A stretch of DNA of 29,403 nucleotides from JAKAGZ01 sp964412105 (lineage in GTDB: Bacteria > Bacteroidota > Ignavibacteria > Ignavibacteriales > Ignavibacteriaceae): NCBI GenBank assembly GCA_964412105.1, contig CAYPNM010000039.1:1-29403 (forward strand). Direction: 5' to 3'. The first letter of the stretch is position 1. Each line of letters begins with the position of its first letter. This document shows, piece after piece, positions 23,419 through 29,403 of the stretch. The notes beneath the pieces are model-generated. The model was not told where the DNA came from. It was given only the letters and a program-made list of their open reading frames with translations, and did not search any database. Both the position numbers and the translations under genes were made by a program.

Positions 23419-25671
23419 TTATCTAGCTCCTGCCGGCAGGTGGGACTCAAGATAATTTGTCAATACTTCCCTTAAATGTCTGCTGGTGTTTTTACCCTCA
23501 TAAATTCCGTGCGTCCGGTTAGGATAGATCATAATCGTGAACATTTTATTTTGTTTTATTAACTCGTTTATTAATCTCTCAGTTCCCTGAAAATGAACGT
23601 TATCATCTCCTGTACCGTGAACGACCAATAGATTTCCTTTTAAATCTTTTGCATAAGTTATGGGTGATCCTTCAATATAATTCTTTTTATTTACATCCCA
23701 GAGATTCATATATCTTTCCTGGTAAATATCATCGTAAAGCCATTCGACACTCACAGGAGCAACTGACATTCCTGTTTTATAAATTTCGGGATAGCGGAAC
23801 ATTAAATTTAAGGTCATCGATCCACCTCCGCTCCATCCCCATACACCAACTCTACTTGTATCAATGAAATCATATTTTTTGAAAATAGCTTTTGCTGCCT
23901 CGGCCTGGTCGTGCGAATTTAAAATACCGATCTTTTCATAAATACATTTTCGCCATTCGCGCCCTCTGGGAGCCGGTGTTCCACGGTTATCAACACTAAG
24001 AACTATATATCCCTGCTGCGCCAGCATTAGGTGCCAAAGGTAAGTTGATCCGCCCCATGTATCCATTACTGTTTGACCCGCCGGTTCTCCGTAAACATAA
24101 AAGAGCACAGGATATTTTTTAGCCGGATCAAAATTATAAGGTTTCATCATCCAGCCGTTGATCTTTACGCCATCATCAGTAGTTACATCAAAAAATTCTA
24201 CGGGTGTTTTCTTCAAGGCTTCTACTTTTTCTTTCAATTCATCATTGCCAACCAATGTTCGAATTGTTTTATGATCAGGAAGGCTCACCAAATCGATTGT
24301 AAGCGGAGTTTCGAATTTAGAGAAATAATGGAATGCGTATTTTGCAGTTTCCGATATCTGATAGCTATTGGTTCCAGCGAGTGAATCAGGCGTTAACCTT
24401 TCTTCGTTCGGAGTTCCTTTCATATTTACTCTATATAGATAACGCTGACCGGCATTATCAGGCGACGCAATGAAATAAATATAACCGCCATTTTCATCAA
24501 TTTTTTCGATGTTTATTACATCAAAGTTGTCCGGTGTTAACAGGCGTATATCTTTTCCGTCACGTGATACTATGTATATGTGTCTCCAGCCGTCCCGTTC
24601 ACTTACCCATGTAAATTCCTTTCCGTTATCAATCCACATAAAATCATCCACGACATCGACCCAAGCTGAATCTTTTTCAGTAAGAATTGTCCTGGTGTTG
24701 CCACTTTTTGTATTACACAGCATTACGAGGTCGGTATTTTCCGGTCTATTCAATTGTTGAATTACTAATTCATCAGAATTATCAGCCCAGTCCATTCTTG
24801 CAATGTAATGGTTTTGGGGATCTCCTGGCACATTCATCCAGGTAGTGTTTCCACCGTCAGCGCTCACAACACCAACTTTACAAATAGAGTTAGCCTGATT
24901 TACTTTGGGATATGGAATTGGTTTTAAAAAAGGATAAAGCGAATCGGTATTGTTAATTAAATAGAAAATAGGGACGGGTCTCGAATCAAGATGCCAGTAT
25001 GCAATCGATTTACTATCCGGGCTCCATCTGAAACCATCGCGGTCATCCAGTTCTTCTTCGTAGACCCAGTCAAATGTTCCGTTTATGATTTTATCTGTTC
25101 CATCGAAAGTAAGCCGGGTAATTTTTCCGCTTGCTATATCCTCAGAATAAATGTTGTTTTCTCTTACGTAAGCAACTTTTTTACTATCAGGAGAAAATTT
25201 TGCAAACATTAGGGTTGAAGGTTCTGCTTCCTTCCCGCCCATTTTCTGTAATTTCCAAGTTTGAAGATCCACAACCCAATAATCGCCTTTTGTATTTCTT
25301 CTCCATACTCTTTTTGTGTTTGTATAAATCAACAGTTTTTTCCCATCTTTTGACCATTGATAATCGGCGATGGCCAAGGGTTCATTCCCGTCTTCAGGAA
25401 TCAAATGTTTTGCATCAACAAGTATTTCACTTTTGCCGGTTTCAGGATCAAATTTTACAATATCTTTTGCATGCTCGTATTCCTTTGACGGCTCAAGAGT
25501 TGTGTATCCTTTATCATTGTCAATCCATCGAGCCGGGCCGAACCATTGACTGGAAAAGTCCCTTGAGTTAAAAATTCTATCGATAGTTAAAAGACTTTTA
25601 TCCTGGGTTTGTGATTTTATTACCGGCATAAATAAAACCACAATTGTAAAGATCGTTAGAAGCTTTTTCAT
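23419..25671 (-). CDS. Secreted dipeptidyl peptidase IV-type S9 peptidase
   Basis: Serine exopeptidase of the S9B (DPP IV) subfamily that releases X-Pro/X-Ala dipeptides. The signal peptide (MKKLLTIFTIVVLFMPVIKSQ) directs export. The N-terminal eight-bladed beta-propeller carries the double-Glu motif DWVYEEEL (Glu205/Glu206) that binds the substrate N-terminus. The alpha/beta-hydrolase domain has nucleophile Ser614 in GWGWSGGG, Asp689 in HGTGDDNVHFQ and His721 in NRTHGIYEG, with spacing like the human enzyme. The 750-residue length is normal. The last residues (HLPAGAR) are encoded by a CCTGCCGGCAGG palindrome at 23429-23440. It lies 32 bp after the M1 peptidase gene on the same strand; the two likely act together in extracellular or periplasmic peptide use. 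Confidence 0.95.
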   Translation of the reverse strand: MKKLLTIFTIVVLFMPVIKSQTQDKSLLTIDRIFNSRDFSSQWFGPARWIDNDKGYTTLEPSKEYEHAKDIVKFDPETGKSEILVDAKHLIPEDGNEPLAIADYQWSKDGKKLLIYTNTKRVWRRNTKGDYWVVDLQTWKLQKMGGKEAEPSTLMFAKFSPDSKKVAYVRENNIYSEDIASGKITRLTFDGTDKIINGTFDWVYEEELDDRDGFRWSPDSKSIAYWHLDSRPVPIFYLINNTDSLYPFLKPIPYPKVNQANSICKVGVVSADGGNTTWMNVPGDPQNHYIARMDWADNSDELVIQQLNRPENTDLVMLCNTKSGNTRTILTEKDSAWVDVVDDFMWIDNGKEFTWVSERDGWRHIYIVSRDGKDIRLLTPDNFDVINIEKIDENGGYIYFIASPDNAGQRYLYRVNMKGTPNEERLTPDSLAGTNSYQISETAKYAFHYFSKFETPLTIDLVSLPDHKTIRTLVGNDELKEKVEALKKTPVEFFDVTTDDGVKINGWMMKPYNFDPAKKYPVLFYVYGEPAGQTVMDTWGGSTYLWHLMLAQQGYIVLSVDNRGTPAPRGREWRKCIYEKIGILNSHDQAEAAKAIFKKYDFIDTSRVGVWGWSGGGSMTLNLMFRYPEIYKTGMSVAPVSVEWLYDDIYQERYMNLWDVNKKNYIEGSPITYAKDLKGNLLVVHGTGDDNVHFQGTERLINELIKQNKMFTIMIYPNRTHGIYEGKNTSRHLREVLTNYLESHLPAGAR
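23429..23440. repeat. Perfect 12-bp palindrome inside the DPP4 3' end
   Basis: CCTGCCGGCAGG is its own reverse complement and codes for part of the terminal HLPAGAR of the peptidase. It is 25 bp from the GTAGAGAC hairpin. The GC-rich word stands out in AT-rich surroundings, and related GGCAGGCAGG occurs near 29261. Confidence 0.6.
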
Positions 25672-25703
25672 TGTAATCCCAATATGTTTTTGATTATAAT
25701 TAT

Positions 25704-27428
25704 TTATCTTCCGAACATTCTGTCAATTTGTATAGTGCTGTTCGGATCTATGTAACTTCTGTGAATATTTGTTTTGCAATAAAATAGATCCTCTGCAACT
25801 TTGAAATTTTCCGGATCAAGATCAGTTAATTTTAACATCTGCCATTTTTCCGTCGGATATATGAATTCGTATTTGTTTTTGGCGGTGGTTACTTTTATAG
25901 GCATATGAAAATCATTGACATCGGCGTTCCACCGGTACATTACTGTTGTTTCACTTCCTTTCTGTTGTAGAATTGCTATTAGTTCCGGTATTCGTGGATA
26001 ACGGAGATACTGATCAAAGAAATAGTTATAGTCAGTGCCGGTTGCATTATTAATATAATTAGTGATATCATCGGCAGTGACAATCTGATGATAATATTTC
26101 TTTTGAATCCCTCTTAATATCGAAAACCAGAGTGAATCATTATTGATTACATCCCGGAGAGTATTCAGAACCAACTGTCCTTTATCGTACATATCTCCAT
26201 CACCCGAATGATTAACATTATATGGTCCGATTATCGGTCTCTGATTTCTTACCCCTTGCTTTTTTGCATTAATATAATCAAGGGATTCTTTTCTTCCCCA
26301 GTTGTACTCTACATATAAAGCTTCAGCATAAGCGCCGAAACTCTCATGAATCCACATATCGGCAACATCTTTAGAGGTAATACTATTTCCCCACCATTCA
26401 TGTGCGCTCTCGTGGATAATTATAAAATCAAATTTTAATCCTACTTTGGAAGATGATCTGCCTACATATCCCTTCCAATAATGGTTCCCATATGCAATAG
26501 CAGACTGATGTTCCATTCCGTTGTGCGGGGCATCGATTAATTTATAACCATCTTTGTAAAAAGGATATTTGCCAAAATAATGTTCGTAGCACTTCAGCAT
26601 TGTCTTAACTTCCTTAAACTGAACCTTTGCTTTTTCATAATTTTCGGGCAGCACGTAATAATCCAATGTTAATTTTGATCCGTCTGAACTTGTATATAAA
26701 TCTCTGAAATGTTTGAACCTGCCTATATTTACAGTTACATCGTAATTATTAATTGGTGCCGAGACAAACCAGTTGTAAGTTTTCCATCCATCCTTCGTTA
26801 TCGTTACACTTCTTAATCTTCCATTGGAAATATCCTCAAGATCTGGAGGTACGGTAATGCTTAACAATGTGCTGTCGGATTCTTCCGATTGATGATCTTT
26901 GTTCGGCCACCAGAGGCTTGCCCCCGTTTCCTGACAGGTAACACAAACCCAGGGATTTCCCTCTTTGTCATGTGTCCAGGTAAATCCACCATCCCAGGGA
27001 GGACGCTTTGCAACCTGAGGTCGTCCAGAATAATAAAAAACAATTTGATGTTTCCCACTTTCAAGTTTTACAGGCAGAGTAATAAATACGGCACCAAACT
27101 CTCTTGTATATGAACATTCCCTCCCATCTTCAAATAAAATTCTATCAACATTCATATTCGGGAAAAGATCCACCTGCATTTGCTGAAAAGGTGTAACCAC
27201 TTTAAATCTTATAGTGTTTGAACCCTTTATGGTACTGTCAGCCGGATTTATTCTTATATCCGGGTGATAGTAAGTTACATCATAGCAGGTTCTTAAAGGG
27301 GTTAACATTCCCCTTAAAGTATCAGCTCGCGTGAATTTTCCCCAATCATAATGTGAAGGCTTTTGTGCCAAAGCAGGATATGCAAGAATAATTAATAAAA
27401 GAAAAAAGGGTAAGGTCTTGAGCTTCAT
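25704..27428 (-). CDS. M1-family metallopeptidase (aminopeptidase N-like)
   Basis: Exported zinc aminopeptidase of family M1. A signal peptide covers about residues 1-21 (PFFLLLIILAYPALAQ). The N-terminal beta-saddle domain leads to the exopeptidase substrate motif in the form NGMEHQ at 303-308 (family GxMEN). The zinc site is H339-E-S-A-H343 with Glu362 exactly 18 residues after His343, in WIHESFGAYAEALYVEY; a tyrosine-containing catalytic region follows. At 574 residues it lacks the large C-terminal ERAP1-like domain, like other short bacterial M1 members. AAAGGA lies about 9 bp before ATG 27428. DPP4 follows 32 bp downstream, so the two peptidases probably form an operon. Confidence 0.94.
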   Translation of the reverse strand: MKLKTLPFFLLLIILAYPALAQKPSHYDWGKFTRADTLRGMLTPLRTCYDVTYYHPDIRINPADSTIKGSNTIRFKVVTPFQQMQVDLFPNMNVDRILFEDGRECSYTREFGAVFITLPVKLESGKHQIVFYYSGRPQVAKRPPWDGGFTWTHDKEGNPWVCVTCQETGASLWWPNKDHQSEESDSTLLSITVPPDLEDISNGRLRSVTITKDGWKTYNWFVSAPINNYDVTVNIGRFKHFRDLYTSSDGSKLTLDYYVLPENYEKAKVQFKEVKTMLKCYEHYFGKYPFYKDGYKLIDAPHNGMEHQSAIAYGNHYWKGYVGRSSSKVGLKFDFIIIHESAHEWWGNSITSKDVADMWIHESFGAYAEALYVEYNWGRKESLDYINAKKQGVRNQRPIIGPYNVNHSGDGDMYDKGQLVLNTLRDVINNDSLWFSILRGIQKKYYHQIVTADDITNYINNATGTDYNYFFDQYLRYPRIPELIAILQQKGSETTVMYRWNADVNDFHMPIKVTTAKNKYEFIYPTEKWQMLKLTDLDPENFKVAEDLFYCKTNIHRSYIDPNSTIQIDRMFGR

Positions 27429-27553
27429 CTCGTGTGTCCTTTAAAAGAAAATTGTAGTTTTAATAGAGTGTTCAATAAACTTAAAAGATATTTCAGCAAT
27501 TTACAATAAAAATTACACGAAGACGATGTAGACTATTTATAATGATAGTATAA

Positions 27554-28093
27554 TTACCATCCCATTTTTTTTCGCAGGTTTACAATATGGGCAAGATGAT
27601 GCTTGCAGTGCCAGTCGTACAAGGCCAGCATTTTATCAAGTCTCATTTCACCACGTTCCGGATGATTTATAGTTTTTTGAAAATCTTTATCTGTCATAGA
27701 TCTCAAAAGTGCAGCCCATCTTTTATGCAGTGATTCCAGGAGAGTAAGCGAAACTTCAACTGGTGTATCTCTTGAGTCATCAAGTTCGGCCCATTTAGCT
27801 TCATCATATGGCTTTATGGTGGGTTTATTCTCGGTCAAGCCCAGCTTAAAACGGACATAACTATTGAGATGACTGTCTGGGACATGATGAACGACCTGCC
27901 GGATTGTCCAGCCATCAGGTCTGTAAGGAGTATCCAATTGCTCATCATTTAAATCCTGAACTGCTTTTCTGTATTTTACGGGATATTCTTCTATGGTTTT
28001 TATATAAGTTTTGATTTGTTCCGTTGAAATTTCATCTGGCGTGGAAAATCTGCCAATGGGATAACGAAGCTGGTTAAGTTCTTTTTCTTCCAT
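27554..28093 (-). CDS. DinB/YfiT-family putative metal-dependent hydrolase or thiol transferase
   Basis: A 179-residue four-helix-bundle protein closely resembling B. subtilis YfiT over its whole length, including LRYPIGRF near the start, DTPYRPDGWTIRQVVHHVPDSHLNSYVRFKL, KPYDEAKWAEL and the terminal RKKMGW. Candidate metal-binding histidines are His69/70 and the cluster WHCKHHLAH (His162, 165, 166, 169), matching the three-histidine site of YfiT. Family members include nickel- or zinc-binding proteins and the bacillithiol transferase BstA; which thiol this organism would use is unknown. It lies 125 bp upstream of the M1 gene on the same strand and is divergent from the DUF1684 gene. Confidence 0.9.
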   Translation of the reverse strand: MEEKELNQLRYPIGRFSTPDEISTEQIKTYIKTIEEYPVKYRKAVQDLNDEQLDTPYRPDGWTIRQVVHHVPDSHLNSYVRFKLGLTENKPTIKPYDEAKWAELDDSRDTPVEVSLTLLESLHKRWAALLRSMTDKDFQKTINHPERGEMRLDKMLALYDWHCKHHLAHIVNLRKKMGW

Positions 28094-28259
28094 AATAACT
28101 CTTTAAATTTTAAATTTGGATTACTACTGAAGAAAATTAGCCCGAAATATTCTTATAAACAAAGCGGAAATTTTTAAAAATATAATTTATGTTGTAAAAC
28201 TAACAATGATTTTATTAATTCTAAATTTTACATTATAAAGAGAAGTTTGGATAATTTAT

Positions 28260-29183
28260 ATGAAAATTAATAAATACTTCAAAATCATCTTGTCTTTGCC
28301 ACTTTTAGTTATCTCATTTTCTTTATTGGCTGGCTGTAACAGCAATGCCGGTGATAAAGGCAGCCCTGAGTATATAAGTCAAATAAAATCCTGGCATCAG
28401 AAAAGGATTGAAAATCTTAAAAAAGAAAACGGATGGCTAAACCTTGTAGGTCTATTCTGGCTAAAGAAAGGGAAAAACACATTCGGGACAAATCCCCATA
28501 ATGATATAATATTTCCAAAGGGAAAGGCTCCAGGCGAAATAGGAGCATTTATATTGAAGGACAGAGCAGTTACAATTAAAATAAACGGCGGAGTAGATGT
28601 CACATATAATAATAGACCGGTACATGAGATGAATCTAAAAACCGATTTATCAGGAGATCCAACTGAACTGACTCTTGGCTTTTTAAAATGGTTTATAATT
28701 AAAAGAGGGGAAAGGTATGGAGTAAGATTGCGTGATCTAAATGCGGAAATGCTGAATGAATTTACGGGCGTAGATACTTTTCCCATTGATGAAAGTTGGA
28801 AACTCATAGCTAAATTTGAACCTTATAATCCCCCCAAGTCTATATCAATCCCAACAATATTGGGTACGATTGACAAAGATACTTCACCGGGAGCGTTGTT
28901 ATTTGAAAAAAATGGAAATCAGTATAAACTTGATGCTATTGTTGAAGGAAATCAGTTTTTTATAATATTTGCAGACGAGACAAGTGGAAAAGAAACTTAT
29001 GGAGCAGGAAGGTTTCTTTACACCGACCTGCCGGATTCAAATGGTAATGTAATACTCGATTTCAATAAAGCATATAACCCACCCTGTGCTTTTACTCCAT
29101 ATGCAACCTGTCCATTACCACCGAGACAAAATTATTTGAAATTAAGAGTAACTGCAGGAGAAAAAAAGTACGGGAATCATTGA
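28260..29183 (+). CDS. DUF1684 lipoprotein
   Basis: A 307-residue lipoprotein with signal peptide and lipobox LLAG-C26. The mature part has the DUF1684 layout: an N-terminal WHQKRIENLKKENGWLNLVGLFWLKKGKNTFGT block, a central beta-rich region (LKWFIIKRGERYGVRLRDL), and the C-terminal signatures ETYGAGRFLYTDLP and LDFNKAYNPPCAFTPYATCPLPPRQN, the strongest family mark. The function of DUF1684 proteins is not established. The start at 28260 has only a weak ribosome-binding site (AGAGAAG, about 15 bp upstream). It is divergent from the DinB gene (166-bp gap) and followed by a non-coding tail. Confidence 0.92.
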   Translation: MKINKYFKIILSLPLLVISFSLLAGCNSNAGDKGSPEYISQIKSWHQKRIENLKKENGWLNLVGLFWLKKGKNTFGTNPHNDIIFPKGKAPGEIGAFILKDRAVTIKINGGVDVTYNNRPVHEMNLKTDLSGDPTELTLGFLKWFIIKRGERYGVRLRDLNAEMLNEFTGVDTFPIDESWKLIAKFEPYNPPKSISIPTILGTIDKDTSPGALLFEKNGNQYKLDAIVEGNQFFIIFADETSGKETYGAGRFLYTDLPDSNGNVILDFNKAYNPPCAFTPYATCPLPPRQNYLKLRVTAGEKKYGNH

Positions 29184-29205
29184 GATTTTAACCTTATAAA
29201 TTGCT

Positions 29206-29288
29206 GATGCAAAGAATCACGCGCCTATTGGCAGTGTACTACTTCAGTAATTCGGTAACGGCAGGCAGGCGCTAAGGAGGTTTGCATC
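29206..29288. repeat. Long inverted-repeat structure downstream of the DUF1684 gene
   Basis: GATGCAAA (29206-29213) is the exact inverse of TTTGCATC (29281-29288), and inside it GCGCCT (29221-29226) is the inverse of AGGCGC (29267-29272), with equal-sized 7- and 8-nt internal bulges. The 40-nt interior is GC-richer than the surroundings and holds GGCAGGCAGG. A CGCC-GCA-GGCG mini-hairpin follows near 29294. The rest of the tail to 29403 shows no credible gene. Confidence 0.6.
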
Positions 29289-29403
29289 TTGTCCGCCGCA
29301 GGCGAATTAAAAATTATACTCTCTTAAATGACTGGTGGGAAAGTTGAGTTTGACCGAAATGAAGATATTTTTTACTCAAAGGTAAAATATGTAGGGCAAT
29401 AGA

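Noticed and set aside
24567..24576. CACGTG at the GTCACGTGATAC word as a third parS
   Set aside because: Only the core hexamer matches; the flanking TGTTT/GAAC arms are absent and it lies inside the DPP4 coding sequence.
29328..29402. 24-codon frame starting ATGACTGGTGGG at the right edge
   Set aside because: It has no ribosome-binding site or recognisable similarity and ends at once; chance frame in a non-coding tail.
29206..29403. Retron msr-msd or integron attC site in the tail inverted repeat
   Set aside because: No reverse transcriptase or integrase is in the window, and the attC core words (RYYYAAC/GTTRRRY) are missing.

Overview
The window is AT-rich, densely coded bacterial chromosome. 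The protein set suggests the Bacteroidota/Chlorobiota side of the tree, most likely an Ignavibacteria-type lineage; this is an inference from gene content, not from a marker phylogeny. The pointers are a bTHX small ribosomal protein, a DUF2723 membrane protein with the FTNGDNDT box, a GIN-domain secreted protein, a DPP4-type S9 peptidase next to an M1 peptidase, a DUF1684 lipoprotein and a YfiT-like DinB protein. No rRNA, tRNA, CRISPR array, transposase or phage gene was seen.

Layout. (1) 1-6303, minus strand: a protein-quality-control block transcribed as hsp20, cbpA-type J-protein, htpG, clpB (clpB runs off the left edge a few codons before its end). A sHsp, a J-protein, Hsp90 and the ClpB disaggregase stand together without dnaK, dnaK's partners or a CIRCE element. 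Two palindromic intergenic repeat elements and one hairpin separate the genes. (2) 6304-6770: a 467-bp non-coding divergent region with operator-like inverted repeats and a sigma-54-like site facing hsp20. (3) 6771-11727, plus strand: mnmE, two parS-like sites, mnmG, rsmG and murQ. This is the tRNA-modification/rRNA-methylation neighbourhood often found near replication origins, but parA and parB do not follow. MnmE and MnmG together make the cmnm5U34 tRNA wobble modification; RsmG methylates 16S rRNA; MurQ recycles MurNAc-6-phosphate and is translationally coupled to rsmG.

(4) 11849-19942, plus strand: a DUF2723 multi-pass protein, a secreted PAP2 phosphatase, the transcription-repair coupling factor mfd, and a serine beta-lactamase-like hydrolase. 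(5) 19964-20086, minus: a 40-residue bTHX gene, easily missed because of its size. (6) 20362-23359: a GIN-domain secreted protein (+), a convergent SnoaL-like/ferrochelatase pair (-), and a flavodoxin-reductase-like oxidoreductase (+). (7) 23419-28093, minus: DPP4-type peptidase, M1 metallopeptidase and a DinB/YfiT protein. (8) 28260-29183, plus: a DUF1684 lipoprotein, then a non-coding tail with a long inverted repeat.

Most genes are ordinary core or accessory genes. The stronger second-look signals are the parS pair without parAB, the dnaK-less chaperone block and its unusual upstream region, a two-copy GTAGAGAC hairpin family at both convergent gene junctions, and substitutions in conserved motifs of the DUF2723 protein and MurQ. 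I did not find a convincing new defence or mobile system.
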